Shown in pieces: positions 38,567 to 47,825 of a stretch of 64,000 nt of DNA. Below the pieces are notes generated by a model that saw only the letters and a program-made list of their open reading frames with translations, was not told the origin of the DNA and ran no database searches. Position 1 is the first letter of the stretch. Each line of letters begins with the position of its first letter. Made by a program: the position numbers and the translations under genes. The DNA comes from Myxococcales bacterium (GTDB lineage: Bacteria; Myxococcota_A; Polyangia; Haliangiales; Haliangiaceae), in NCBI GenBank assembly GCA_016717005.1, contig JADJUF010000039.1:992001-1056000 (forward strand), read 5' to 3'.

Positions 38567-40189
38567 TCAGGCGCGCCGCTGGACGGTCGCGATCAAGTCC
38601 AGCAGCGCGTCGAGCGGGATCGGCTTGTCGATCAGCTGCCCGCCGCGCGCGAGCACCAGCTCGCGGATCGGGTCGGCGATGCCGGCGGTCATCAGCACCA
38701 GCCGACGCACCAGCTCGGGCCGCGCGCGCCGCAGCGCCTCGAGGAAGCCGAGCCCGTCGGTGCCCGGCATCATGACGTCGCACAGGATCACGTCGTGGTC
38801 CTCGCGCAGCAGCCGCGCCATGGCCGCGGTCGCGTCGTTCTCGATCGTCACGTCGTGGTGGCCGCGCAGCTGTCGCCGCATCGCCCGCGTCAGCGCGTCC
38901 TCGTCATCGATGATCAGCACCCGCGCGCGCCGCGCCGACGACACGGCCACCGCCGTGGTGGCGACCGGGGCCGGCCCGGTCCGCACCGGCAGCCGGACGA
39001 CGAACTCGGTGCCAGTCGCGGGACCGCTGATCACGACGACCTTGCCGCCGAGCCGCTCGACCACCGACCGCACCGTCGCCAGGCCCAGGCCCCCGGCGCC
39101 GCCGACGCGGCCGGCGTAGAACGGCTCGAACACCCGCGCGTGCTGCTCGGGCGACAGCGTCCGGCCGGTGTCGGCCACGGCCAGCTCGACCCAGCCGTCG
39201 CGCGCGCCGACCCGCAGCGCGATCTCGTGGTCGGGCTCGCCGGCCGGGATCGCGTCGGCGGCGTTGACCAGCAGGTTGATCACGACCTGCGCCAGCTTGC
39301 GCGGATCGGCGTCGATCGCCGGCACCGGCGCCAGCTCGAGCGCCACCCGGGCGCGGTGGCGGAGCTGGCTCACCACCAGCGCGTGGGCCTCGCGGCAGAC
39401 CTCGACCAGATCGACCGGCTCGATCTGATCGGGATCGGGCCGCGCGAACGCGCGCAGCGCGCCGACGATCGCGACGATCCGCTCGAGCCCGCGGATGTTG
39501 TCGTCGAGCATCTCGGTCATCTCGTCGAGGACCGCGCCGATCCGCGCGGGCGTGCCGTCGGCCGCGGCCTCGTCGCCGAGGTCGCGGCGGAGATCGTCGA
39601 CGTGCTCGCGGCAGGTCGTCAGGTTCATCAGCACGTAGGCGGCGGGGTTGTTCACCTCGTGCGCCACCCCGGCCGCGAGCGTCGCGATCGCGCCGAGCCG
39701 GTCGAGCTCGCCGACCCGGGCCCGCAGCTCGCGCGCGCGGCCCCGGGCGATGGCCGACTCGATCGTGCGCCGCACGATCGCCGGGTTGAGCTGCTCGATC
39801 GTCAGGTGGTCGTCGGCGCCCGCGGCCAGCCAGCGATCGCCGTCGACGCGCGCCCCCGGGCCGCGCTCGATCGCGATGATCGGCGGGTGGACGCGCTGCT
39901 CGACCAGCCGCACCATCACCGCGGCCGCGGCGGTCGCGGTCGCGTCGAGCAGGACGACGTGCGGCGCCATGCGCTCGACCTGCGCCACGACGTCCTCGTC
40001 GGTCGGCGCGCACACCAGCGCGCGGTACCCGATCGTGGCGACGACGTGCTCGATCGCGCTGCCAGCCGCCGCGACGATCACGACCCGGACCGCGCCGGCG
40101 CTGCCGCTGCGCGCGCGGTCGACCGCGGTCAGCCCGCTGGTGGTGCCGACCACGACCGACTCGACGATGCCGTCCTCGTGCCTGGTCAT
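38567..40189 (-). CDS. Hybrid sensor histidine kinase/response regulator
   Basis: 540 residues from MTRHEDGIVESV; an ATG at 40261 would add 24 residues. No membrane helix, so cytoplasmic. Residues about 35-155 are receiver-like (VRVVIVAAAGSAIEHVV, HVVLLDATATA, GADDHL). HisKA follows with the phospho-acceptor His in TLAAGVAHEVNNPAAYVLMNL. The ATPase has the N box VVINLLVNAADAIP, G1 VADTG, and G2 GLGLATVRSVVERLGG. Residues about 415-540 are a full receiver with LIIDDEDALTRAM, phospho-Asp in VILCDVMMPGTDG and Lys in LIDKPIP. Input is probably protein partners. The partner output regulator is not next to it. Confidence 0.9.
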   Translation of the reverse strand: MTRHEDGIVESVVVGTTSGLTAVDRARSGSAGAVRVVIVAAAGSAIEHVVATIGYRALVCAPTDEDVVAQVERMAPHVVLLDATATAAAAVMVRLVEQRVHPPIIAIERGPGARVDGDRWLAAGADDHLTIEQLNPAIVRRTIESAIARGRARELRARVGELDRLGAIATLAAGVAHEVNNPAAYVLMNLTTCREHVDDLRRDLGDEAAADGTPARIGAVLDEMTEMLDDNIRGLERIVAIVGALRAFARPDPDQIEPVDLVEVCREAHALVVSQLRHRARVALELAPVPAIDADPRKLAQVVINLLVNAADAIPAGEPDHEIALRVGARDGWVELAVADTGRTLSPEQHARVFEPFYAGRVGGAGGLGLATVRSVVERLGGKVVVISGPATGTEFVVRLPVRTGPAPVATTAVAVSSARRARVLIIDDEDALTRAMRRQLRGHHDVTIENDATAAMARLLREDHDVILCDVMMPGTDGLGFLEALRRARPELVRRLVLMTAGIADPIRELVLARGGQLIDKPIPLDALLDLIATVQRRA

Positions 40190-40290
40190 CGAGGGTGCCG
40201 GGCCGCTGCCGAGATCGCGCTCACGCGACGACGGTAGCAGGCCCGGCCCTCGACGCGCCATCACCCCGGAGGTAGGGTCAGCTCCCGCGC

Positions 40291-41613
40291 ATGCTCGACC
40301 TCACCACGCCCTATCGCGATCACCTCGCGACCCTCACCGCGGCCTACCACCGCGTCCTCGCCGACCATCACCTCGACGCGATCGTGCTGGCGTCCGGTCA
40401 GGCCGCCCCGCGATGTCGGTTCGACGACCAGTCCTGGCCGATCGCGATCACGCCGGCGTTCGCGCACTGGCTGCCGTTGCCCGAGCCCGACGCGTTCGTG
40501 GTGATCACCGCGGCCGACCGGCCGCGCCTGATCCGGGTGGTCACCGGCGACTTCTGGGAGTCGACGCCGACCGCCGAGTCAGCGTTGTTCTGGGATCATT
40601 TTTCGGTGATCGAGGTCCCGGACCTGGCCGCGGCCGCCGCCGCGCTGCCGCGGGGCCGGGTCGCGCTGATCGGCGACCGCGCGCCCGCGCTCGACGGCGT
40701 CGCGGCCAACCCGCCCGAGGTCGTCGCCGCGCTCGAGGCGCTGCGCACGCGCAAGTCGGCGTACGAGATCGCGTGCCTGGCCGAGGCGACCGAGCGCGCG
40801 GTGCGCGGCCACCGCCACGTCGAGCGGCTGTTCGCCGAGCACGAGGTCAGCGAGCTGACGTGCCACCTGGCCTACCTGGCCGCGAGCGCGCAGTCCGAGA
40901 CCGACACGCCGTACCAGAACATCGTCGCGCGCGGTCCCCACGCCGCGGTGCTGCACCACACCCGGTACGACAAGCGCGCCCCCGGCGACGGCGCCGCCGG
41001 GTCGCTCACGCCCGACGGGCTGCTGGTCGACGCCGGCGCCCGCTACCTCGGCTACGCGTCCGACATCACCCGCACCTGGGCCCGCGGCACCACCGCCGAC
41101 GCCGCGCTGTTCGCCGGGCTGGTCGGCGCGGTCGACCGCCTGCAGCAGCAGCTCTGCGCCGAGCTCCGCGTCGGCGACGCCTACGAGGCGTTGCACGACC
41201 GCGCCCACGCGCTCCTGGCCGACGCGCTGATCGAGCTCGGCATCGGCCGCGGCGGCGCCGACGCGCTGGTCGAGCGCGGCGTCACGCGCGCGCTGTTCCC
41301 GCACGGCCTGGGCCACTCGCTCGGCCTGCAGGTGCACGACGTCGGCATGAGGCTGCGCCCGCCGCGTCCCGACAACCGCTTCCTGCGCAACACCAGCGTG
41401 ATCGAGGCCGACCAGGTGTTCACGATCGAGCCCGGCTGCTACATCATCGACGCGCTGGTCGAGCCGCTGCGCGCCGACGACCGCCGCGACCTGCTCGACT
41501 GGGACGCCGTCGCCGCGCTCCGGCCGTTCGGCGGCGTCCGCATCGAGGACAACGTCGTCGTCACCGCGACCGGCGCCCGCAACCTGACCCGCGCCGCGTG
41601 GAGCGCCGCGTGA
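40291..41613 (+). CDS. pepQ: Xaa-Pro dipeptidase/aminopeptidase (M24B)
   Basis: 440 residues, the length of E. coli PepQ (443). Cleaves Xaa-Pro dipeptides with two Mn/Zn ions in a pita-bread fold. Metal ligands: two Asp in LLVDAGARYLGYASDITRTWARG, His in LFPHGLGHSLGLQVHDVG, Glu in DQVFTIEPGCYIID, Glu in GGVRIEDNVVVT. The N-terminal domain (about 1-160) is of prolidase type. A TAGGGT -10-like hexamer lies at 40273-40278. The stop overlaps the FKBP-lipoprotein start (GTGA), placing a proline-specific peptidase beside prolyl isomerases. The symbol rests on length and motifs. Confidence 0.9.
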   Translation: MLDLTTPYRDHLATLTAAYHRVLADHHLDAIVLASGQAAPRCRFDDQSWPIAITPAFAHWLPLPEPDAFVVITAADRPRLIRVVTGDFWESTPTAESALFWDHFSVIEVPDLAAAAAALPRGRVALIGDRAPALDGVAANPPEVVAALEALRTRKSAYEIACLAEATERAVRGHRHVERLFAEHEVSELTCHLAYLAASAQSETDTPYQNIVARGPHAAVLHHTRYDKRAPGDGAAGSLTPDGLLVDAGARYLGYASDITRTWARGTTADAALFAGLVGAVDRLQQQLCAELRVGDAYEALHDRAHALLADALIELGIGRGGADALVERGVTRALFPHGLGHSLGLQVHDVGMRLRPPRPDNRFLRNTSVIEADQVFTIEPGCYIIDALVEPLRADDRRDLLDWDAVAALRPFGGVRIEDNVVVTATGARNLTRAAWSAA

Positions 41614-43040
41614 GCACGGCCCGCGCCGTCACGATCACAGCGCTGGCGCTGGCCCTGGCGCTGGCCGGGTGCCAGCGCAAGCGCGCGCCGGCCCAGGGCG
41701 CGGCCGCCGCCGGCCCCGTCGACGCGGGCGCCGCGCCCGGCCCCGGGCCCCGGACGCAGGTCAAGCCGCCGCTGCCGCTGACGCCGCCGGCCGACGCCGA
41801 GCGCGTGAGCGGCGTCACCGAGGCGCCGGCCGCGGTCGTGCTGATCAAGCGCCTGCAGCCCGGCACCGGCGCCCGCCCCGGCCGCAACGACACCGCGATG
41901 CTCGAGTTCACCGGCTGGCGTCCCAACGGCGACACCTTCATCACCACGACCGCCCGCAAGCGCGCCCTGCCCAAGAGCCTGGCGCTGATGGCGCCGGGGT
42001 TCGCCGCCGCGGTGCAGACGATGCAGATCGGCGAGCGCGCGATGGTGTGGGTGCCGGCGGAGCTGAGCTACCCCGGCAAGGCCGAGGGCACGCCCGAGGC
42101 CACGATCTACGAGATCGAGCTGGTCGGCTTCGAGCCGGCGCCGACGACGCCGCCCGACCTGACCGCGCCGCCGCCGACGGCGGTCGCGACCGCCTCGGGC
42201 CTGCGCTCGCTGGTCGTGCGGCCCGGCAAGGGCACCACGCACCCGCGCCCGTTCGATCAGGTGACGTACCACTACAGCGCCTGGGACGCGACCGGCCGAC
42301 TGTTCGACTCGTCCGAGGTGCGCAAGCGCCCGAACACGACGATCGGCTTCCGCGAGTGGCGCGGCATCGAGGAGGCGCTGACGCTGATGGTGCTCGGCGA
42401 GCGACGGCGGGTGTGGCTGCCGGCGGCGCTGGCCGATCAGACCCTGCCGGGCCTGCCGCCCGGCACGCTGTGCTTCGAGCTCGACCTGACCGACCTCAAG
42501 CCGCTGGCGCCGCCGCCGCCGCCGCCGTCGCTGGCCGAGCTGGCCGCGCCGCCGGCCGACGCCCGCACGACCGCCCACGGCGTCCGCTACAAGACGATCA
42601 AGGCCGGCGCCGGCGCCGCGCGGCCCACGGCGACCGATCGGGTCGCGGTGCACTTCAGCGGCTGGACCCTCGACGGCCGGCTGTTCGACAGCTCGGTCCC
42701 GCTGGGCGTGCCGGTCGACGCGCCGGTCGCGAAGTTCATCCCCGGCTGGGTCGACGTGCTCCAGACCATGGCGGTCGGCGAGCGGACGCGCGCGTGGCTG
42801 CCGGTCGAGCTGGCGTTCAACCACGAGCCCGGCCGCCCCGCCGGCCCGGTGGTGTTCGACCTCGAGCTGGTGGCGATCGCGCCGCCGCCGACCGCGCCGA
42901 CCGCGCCGCCGCCGCCGAAGGCGCAGCTGGTGCCGCCGACCGCGCCGACCGCGCCGACCGCGCCGACCGCGCCGCCGCCGCCGAAGGGGCCGCTGGGGCC
43001 GAAGGGGCCGCTGGTGCCGCCGGTCGGACCGACCAAGTGA
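41610..43040 (+). CDS. Triple FKBP-type peptidyl-prolyl isomerase lipoprotein
   Basis: 476 residues. Signal with lipobox LALAGC (Cys21). Three FKBP domains in tandem: about 75-175 (LIKRLQPGTGARPGRNDTAMLEF ... MVWVPAELSYPGKAEG), about 190-300 (TYHYSAWDATGRLFDSSEV ... GERRRVWLPAALADQTLPG) and about 320-430 (AVHFSGWTLDGRLFDSSVPLG ... ERTRAWLPVELAFNH). Domains 2 and 3 keep the DSS core; domain 1 is divergent (THITT-like loop in place of DSS). The last 50 residues are PTAP/PPPPK repeats. It probably helps fold proteins in the periplasm. GTG start and stop both overlap neighbouring genes. Confidence 0.88.
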   Translation: MSTARAVTITALALALALAGCQRKRAPAQGAAAAGPVDAGAAPGPGPRTQVKPPLPLTPPADAERVSGVTEAPAAVVLIKRLQPGTGARPGRNDTAMLEFTGWRPNGDTFITTTARKRALPKSLALMAPGFAAAVQTMQIGERAMVWVPAELSYPGKAEGTPEATIYEIELVGFEPAPTTPPDLTAPPPTAVATASGLRSLVVRPGKGTTHPRPFDQVTYHYSAWDATGRLFDSSEVRKRPNTTIGFREWRGIEEALTLMVLGERRRVWLPAALADQTLPGLPPGTLCFELDLTDLKPLAPPPPPPSLAELAAPPADARTTAHGVRYKTIKAGAGAARPTATDRVAVHFSGWTLDGRLFDSSVPLGVPVDAPVAKFIPGWVDVLQTMAVGERTRAWLPVELAFNHEPGRPAGPVVFDLELVAIAPPPTAPTAPPPPKAQLVPPTAPTAPTAPTAPPPPKGPLGPKGPLVPPVGPTK

Positions 43041-44071
43041 CCGTCCCGCCGACGGTGCGCGCCGCGTGGGGCTGGGACGAGCGCCACCAGATCACGCCGC
43101 TGACCGGCGGCCTGATCAACGCCACCTTCGCGGTGCGCCGGGGCGGCGCGCCGATCGCGGTGGTGCAGCGGCTGCATCCGATCTTCGCCGGCGAGGTCAA
43201 CCTCGATCTCGAGCACGTCACCGCGCACCTGGCCGCGGGCGGGCTGGCCACGCCGCGGCTGATCCGCACTGCCACTGACGGCGCGGCCTGGCTGACCGAC
43301 GCCGAGCTCACCTGGCGCGCGCTGACCTGGGTCGACGGCGTCGCGCACCACGCGGTGCCGTCGCTGGCGGTGGCGGAGGCCGGCGGCGAGCTGGTCGGGC
43401 GCTTCCACCGCGCGGTCGCCGAGCTCGAGCACGACTACGCGTTCGCGCGCGCCGGCGTCCACGACACCGCCGCGCACCTCGCGCGGCTGCGCGCCCACCT
43501 CGATCGCGCCGCCGCGCTCCCGGCGGCCGGCGACGAGGCCGTCGGGCTCGGCCACGACGTGCTGGCGGCGGCGACCGCGCTGCCGCCGATGCCCGATCTG
43601 CCGCGGCGCCACACCCACGGCGATCTCAAGATCTCCAACCTGCTGTTCACGCCGGCCGCGCCCGCGCGCGGCGTGTGCCTGGTCGACCTCGACACCCTCG
43701 GCCTGCAGACGATGGCGTTCGAGCTGGGCGACGCGATGCGGTCGTGGTGCAACCCGCGCGGCGAGGACGCCGGCGCGGTCGGGTTCGACCTGGCGATCTT
43801 CGCCGCGGCGGTCGGGGCGTGGCGCGACGTCGTCGGCGCGCGCGTGACCGCGGCCGAGCGCGCCAGCGTCGTCGTCGGGCTCGAGACCGTGTGCGTCGAG
43901 CTGGCCGCGCGGTTCACGACCGACGCGTTCGAGGATCGCTACTTCGGCTGGGATCCGGCGCTGTTCCCGTCGCGGCGGGCGCACAACCTGGTGCGCGCCC
44001 GGGGCCAGCTGGACCTGGCCCACGCGGTGCGAGCGGCCCGGACCGACGCGCTGGCCGTCGTCGCGGGGTAG
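43037..44071 (+). CDS. Phosphotransferase of the APH fold, N-acetylhexosamine-kinase-like
   Basis: 344 residues. Aminoglycoside-phosphotransferase/choline-kinase fold: ITPLTGGLINATFAV (nucleotide loop), AVVQRLHPIFAGE, catalytic THGDLKISNLLFT (Asp of HGD), metal-binding CLVDLDTLG. The segment QTMAFELGDAMRSWCNPRGED is typical of the N-acetylhexosamine 1-kinase (NahK)-like branch rather than antibiotic-resistance enzymes. It may phosphorylate an amino sugar for salvage. GTG start overlaps the FKBP gene stop. A hairpin follows directly after the stop. Confidence 0.85.
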   Translation: MTVPPTVRAAWGWDERHQITPLTGGLINATFAVRRGGAPIAVVQRLHPIFAGEVNLDLEHVTAHLAAGGLATPRLIRTATDGAAWLTDAELTWRALTWVDGVAHHAVPSLAVAEAGGELVGRFHRAVAELEHDYAFARAGVHDTAAHLARLRAHLDRAAALPAAGDEAVGLGHDVLAAATALPPMPDLPRRHTHGDLKISNLLFTPAAPARGVCLVDLDTLGLQTMAFELGDAMRSWCNPRGEDAGAVGFDLAIFAAAVGAWRDVVGARVTAAERASVVVGLETVCVELAARFTTDAFEDRYFGWDPALFPSRRAHNLVRARGQLDLAHAVRAARTDALAVVAG

Positions 44072-44074
44072 GCG

Positions 44075-44094
44075 CCCGACGCTGCGATGTCGGG
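44075..44094 (+). terminator. Possible terminator hairpin after the pepQ-FKBP-kinase operon
   Basis: CCCGAC-N8-GTCGGG, a 6-base GC-rich stem 3 bases after the stop codon, without a T-run. Such stems are common ends of transcripts in GC-rich genomes but cannot be proved from sequence. Confidence 0.35.
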
Positions 44095-44166
44095 TCGCGC
44101 ACGCTGCCGGGGTGTGTCAGCGCGACGGCGCCCCCACGGCGCGAGGATTTCGGCCAAGATACGCGG

Positions 44167-47109
44167 ATGCCGCTTCGTCGACTCGGGCTGATCGCGGTGC
44201 TCGCCGCGTCCTCGGCCCACGCCACGCCGAGCACGGATCGGGTCCGCGCCAGTCACGCTCGACCGATCGAGGTGCTCACGGCCGCCGCCACGCTCGAGCC
44301 GGTGCGCGACTACGTCGACGTCGCGTACCAGGCGGTGCCGTCCGGACGCGGCCGCGCCTGGGCCACGCTCGTCACCGCGCTGCCGGGGCTGACCGAGGCC
44401 ACGTGGGATCGCGCCACCGGCGTGCCGTCGCGCATCTGGGGCCGCGGCCTCGACGTCCCGGGCAGCGTCGCCGATCCGGCGATCGCCGCCGCCGCCGCGC
44501 GGCGGGTGCTGGCCGATCACCTCGCGCTCCTCGCGCCGAGCTCGGCGCCGTCCGACTTCGTGCTGGTCGCCAACGACCTCGACGGCGACATGCGCACGAT
44601 CGGCTTCGTCCAGCTCTACGGCGGCCTCGAGGTGATCGGCGGCCAGGTCAGCTTCCGCTTCAAGCACGACCGCCTGTTCGTGATCGGCTCGGAGGCCCTG
44701 CCCGAGGTGGACGTCAGCTGGCCCCGCCACGGCAAGCCGGCCACCGAGCTCGCGGCGCTGGCCGGGCCGGCGACCGCGCTCGACCTCGGCCTCGCCGTCG
44801 CCGACGTCACCACCCGCACCGACGGCGCGCCCGTGATCGTGCCGCTGGTCGGCCATCGGCGCGTGCTCGGCTACCGGGTCGCGGTGCCGGTGATCGTCGA
44901 CGCCGGCAGCGCCGGCGCGTGGCGCGTCTGGGCCGATCCCACGACCGGCGCGCCGCTGGTGCGGCGCTCGATCACGCCGTCGGCCAACGGCTCGACCCGG
45001 GTCGACGCGGTCGTGCGCTACCCCGGCCGCGACCGCGCGATGTTCGCGCCGGTGCGCATGCAGGTCCGCGCCGGCGGGGTCGACACCGTCACCGACGACC
45101 GCGGCGGCTTCACCTGGGCCGGCGCCAGCGCCACCGACGTCACGCTGTCGCCGACCGGGCCCGACGTCGCGCTCGAGAACGTCGGCGGCTCGGTGGCCAC
45201 GCTGTCGGCCTCGCTCGCGCCCGACCGGGTGCTCGAGTGGAACCCCTCGGCCGACCCCGCCGTCGACGCCCAGGTGTCTGCGTTCGTGCACGCGACGCTC
45301 GTCCGCACCTACGCCCGCCGGTTCGCGCCCGACCTGGAGTTCCTCGACGAGCAGCTGCCGGTGCGGGTCAACATCGCCGACGAGTGCAACGCGTTCTCGA
45401 ACGGCACCGCGATCAACTTCTTCGCCGCCAGCGATCGGTGCGAGAACACCGCCCGGATCGCCGACGTCGTCTATCACGAGTTCGGCCACTCGGTGCACGC
45501 CCACGCGCTGATCCGCGGCGTCGGCTTCTTCGACGGCGCGTTCTCCGAGGGCCTGTCCGACTACCTGGCGGCGACGATCACCGACGACAGCGGCATGGGC
45601 CGCGGGTTCTTCCGCACCGACACGCCGCTGCGCGAGCTCGACCCGCCCGACTCCGAGAACGTCTGGCCGCGCGACGTCGACGAGATCCACCACACCGGCA
45701 TCATCTTCGGCGGCGCGATGTGGGATCTCCGCAAGGCGCTGATCGCCCAGCTCGGCGATCACGACGCCGCGGTGCGCCTGGCCGACCGGCTGTTCTACGC
45801 GGCGGTGCGCCGGGCCTCGAGCATCCCGGCCACGCTGATCGAGATCCTCGCGGCCGACGACGACGACGGCGATCTGAGCAACGGCACACCCCACGAGTGC
45901 ACGATCCGCGCGGCGTTCGGCCGCCACGGCCTGCGCACGCTCAAGGGCGACATCGACGCGGCCGGCTCGGTCGGCAGCGCGATCACCGCGCCGCAGCCGG
46001 TCCGGCTGACCCTGACCGGCGTCGACGACCGCTGCGGCGACGAGATCACCGGGGTCAAGCTCGAGTGGCGCCCGCGCGACTTCGGCATCATGGCGGGCAC
46101 GACCGACGCCAGCGCCGACGGCGTGATCTGGACCGCGGGCCTGCCGCTGCCGACCGACGGCAACGCGCTGTTCTTCCGCTTCCGGGTGCAGTTCGCCGAC
46201 GGCAGCGAGATGGTCTACCCCGACAACCGCGCCGACCCCTGGTACCAGCTCTACCACGGCGACGTCGTGCCGCTGTACTGCACCGACTTCGAGCGCAACC
46301 CGCTGGCCGAGGGCTGGCGGGTCGGCGGCGACGCCGCCGAGGTCTGGCAGTGGGGCGGCCCGGGCGGCAGCCTCGGCGTCGGCGATCCCGGCGCCGCGTT
46401 CTCGGGCACCCGGATCATCGGCACCGGGCTGTCGTTCGTCGACGCCACCTACCGCGCCGACGCGACGATGTGGATCGAGACGCCCACGATCGACGTCGGC
46501 ACCTACTCCGACGTCCACCTGCAGTACCGGCGCTGGCTCAACGTCGAGGACGGCTTCTACGACCAGGCCACGATCGAGGTCAACGGCGAGCAGGCCTGGG
46601 TCAACCTGTCGTCGCAGGGCAACTCCAGCCACACCACCCACCACGAGGACAAGGCCTGGCTGTTCCAGGACGTGCCGCTGAGCTCGCGCATCTTCGACGG
46701 CACCGTCACCGTCCGCTGGCAGCTCGACACCGACGCCGGCTTCGAGCTGGGCGGCTGGAACGTCGACGACGTGTGCATCGTCGCCAACCCGCGCGCGGTG
46801 TGCGGCGACGGCGTCCGGACCTCGACCGAGCAGTGCGACGACGGCGCCGCCAACGGCGACGGCCCGGGCCAGTGTCGGACGACCTGCCGCCGCGCCAGCT
46901 GCGGCGACGGCGTCGTCGACGACGGCGAGCAGTGCGACGACGGCAACGACGACGAGCTCGACGGCTGCTCCGACGTCTGCACGGTGATCGAGCCGCGCGC
47001 GACCGAGGTCAACGGCACCTGCGCCGCGGGCGGTGGCGGCGGCGGTGGCGCTGGCGGGCTGGCGCTGGCGCTGGCGGCGCTGGTGGCGCGCCGCCGACGC
47101 GCGCGCTGA
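44167..47109 (+). CDS. Secreted M36/fungalysin-like metalloprotease with MYXO-CTERM-like anchor
   Basis: 980 residues. Signal peptide (MPLRRLGLIAVLAASSAHA), a propeptide-like region (about 50-250, FVQLYGGLEVIGGQVSFRF resembling FTP domains), then the zinc site His437-Glu-Phe-Gly-His441 in DVVYHEFGHSVHAHAL with downstream GAFSEGLSDYLAA supplying the third Glu ligand. After a C-terminal beta-sandwich come two Cys-rich DUF4215-like repeats (CGDGVRTSTEQCDDG, CGDGVVDDGEQCDDGNDD). The tail NGTCAAGGGGGGGAGG, hydrophobic LALALAALVA, RRRRAR is a MYXO-CTERM-like sorting signal. Probably a surface-anchored or released digestive protease. CAAGAT lies 6 bases before ATG. Confidence 0.9.
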   Translation: MPLRRLGLIAVLAASSAHATPSTDRVRASHARPIEVLTAAATLEPVRDYVDVAYQAVPSGRGRAWATLVTALPGLTEATWDRATGVPSRIWGRGLDVPGSVADPAIAAAAARRVLADHLALLAPSSAPSDFVLVANDLDGDMRTIGFVQLYGGLEVIGGQVSFRFKHDRLFVIGSEALPEVDVSWPRHGKPATELAALAGPATALDLGLAVADVTTRTDGAPVIVPLVGHRRVLGYRVAVPVIVDAGSAGAWRVWADPTTGAPLVRRSITPSANGSTRVDAVVRYPGRDRAMFAPVRMQVRAGGVDTVTDDRGGFTWAGASATDVTLSPTGPDVALENVGGSVATLSASLAPDRVLEWNPSADPAVDAQVSAFVHATLVRTYARRFAPDLEFLDEQLPVRVNIADECNAFSNGTAINFFAASDRCENTARIADVVYHEFGHSVHAHALIRGVGFFDGAFSEGLSDYLAATITDDSGMGRGFFRTDTPLRELDPPDSENVWPRDVDEIHHTGIIFGGAMWDLRKALIAQLGDHDAAVRLADRLFYAAVRRASSIPATLIEILAADDDDGDLSNGTPHECTIRAAFGRHGLRTLKGDIDAAGSVGSAITAPQPVRLTLTGVDDRCGDEITGVKLEWRPRDFGIMAGTTDASADGVIWTAGLPLPTDGNALFFRFRVQFADGSEMVYPDNRADPWYQLYHGDVVPLYCTDFERNPLAEGWRVGGDAAEVWQWGGPGGSLGVGDPGAAFSGTRIIGTGLSFVDATYRADATMWIETPTIDVGTYSDVHLQYRRWLNVEDGFYDQATIEVNGEQAWVNLSSQGNSSHTTHHEDKAWLFQDVPLSSRIFDGTVTVRWQLDTDAGFELGGWNVDDVCIVANPRAVCGDGVRTSTEQCDDGAANGDGPGQCRTTCRRASCGDGVVDDGEQCDDGNDDELDGCSDVCTVIEPRATEVNGTCAAGGGGGGGAGGLALALAALVARRRRAR

Positions 47110-47280
47110 CGGTCAGCGGCCGCGCGGCATCGCGCCGCGGGGCCATCGCGCGCTGGCGGTCAGCGGCCGCTCGTGGCGCGACGTCGACGCGCGCGCTGAC
47201 GGTCAGGGGCCCGCGGCCTCGCGCCGCGGCGCCATCGCGCGCTTGCGGTCAGCAGCCGCTGGGGGCCATCGCGCTGACGG
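47101..47280. repeat. Degenerate tandem repeats after the protease gene
   Basis: GCGCGCTGACGGTCAG starts at 47101 and again at 47191 (90 bases apart), with a shorter third copy at 47271 (80 bases on). Shared pieces inside are GGCCGC, CGCGCCGCGG and CCATCGCGCGC. The first copy contains the protease stop codon and the third runs into the end of the convergent gene. Each copy holds the small palindrome CTGACGGTCAG. Confidence 0.7.
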
Positions 47281-47733
47281 TCAGAGGCCGCCCGGGCCCA
47301 TCGCGCCCTGGCCCTGCCCGCCTCGGCCCTGCCCACCCCGGCCCTGCCCGCGCGGCCCCTGGCCACGCTGGCCCTGCCCGCGCTGACCCTGCCCGCCCTC
47401 GCCCATCGTCTGCCGGAGCTGGCGCCGGTGGCGCTTCACGAACCGCTTGGCCTGCTGGCGCTCGCGCCCGGTCAGGCGGCCGTCGTGATCGCGATCGAAG
47501 CGCGCCAGCAGCAACTGCCGCAGCGCCGGCGGCAGGCGCCCCTGCCGATCGCCGGCCCGGGCGTCGCGGCCGGGTCGGTCGCCAGGCCCGCGCGGGCGGG
47601 CGGTGTCGTCGGGGCCTGCCGGGCGCACCGGGCCGCCGGGCGGGGCGAGCGGCGGCGCCGGCTGCGCCGCGGCGGCGCCGCCGAGGAGGGCGGAGAGCAG
47701 GAAGGTGAGCGCGAAGGTGGGGAGGCGGGGCAT
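47281..47733 (-). CDS. Secreted EF-hand-like small protein
   Basis: 150 residues. Signal peptide MPRLPTFALTFLLSALLGGAAAAQ, a Pro/Arg/Gly linker, then a single EF-hand loop DRDHDGRLTGRE in LLARFDRDHDGRLTGRERQQAKRF, with all Asp/Glu calcium ligands in place. The C-terminal 40 residues are GQGQRG repeats, very basic and Gly/Gln-rich. Likely a periplasmic or extracellular calcium-binding protein. Its 3' end is touched by the repeat array of the convergent protease gene, so the last codons may have been changed by those duplications. Confidence 0.72.
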   Translation of the reverse strand: MPRLPTFALTFLLSALLGGAAAAQPAPPLAPPGGPVRPAGPDDTARPRGPGDRPGRDARAGDRQGRLPPALRQLLLARFDRDHDGRLTGRERQQAKRFVKRHRRQLRQTMGEGGQGQRGQGQRGQGPRGQGRGGQGRGGQGQGAMGPGGL

Positions 47734-47825
47734 GCCGTACCGACCCGCCGCGCCCCGGGAAGGTTAGGCCCGCGCGTGGTGATCACCGGCGACGCGCCCG
47801 GTGCCGTCGGCGCGATCGGCCGCGA

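Noticed and set aside
43037..44071. Antibiotic-resistance aminoglycoside phosphotransferase
   Set aside because: The fold is shared, but the ELGDAMRSWCNP segment and the operon fit sugar-kinase-like relatives.
47101..47280. Repeat array as CRISPR
   Set aside because: Repeats are imperfect, spacing varies (90 then 80 bases), the interval is itself repeated and there are no cas genes.
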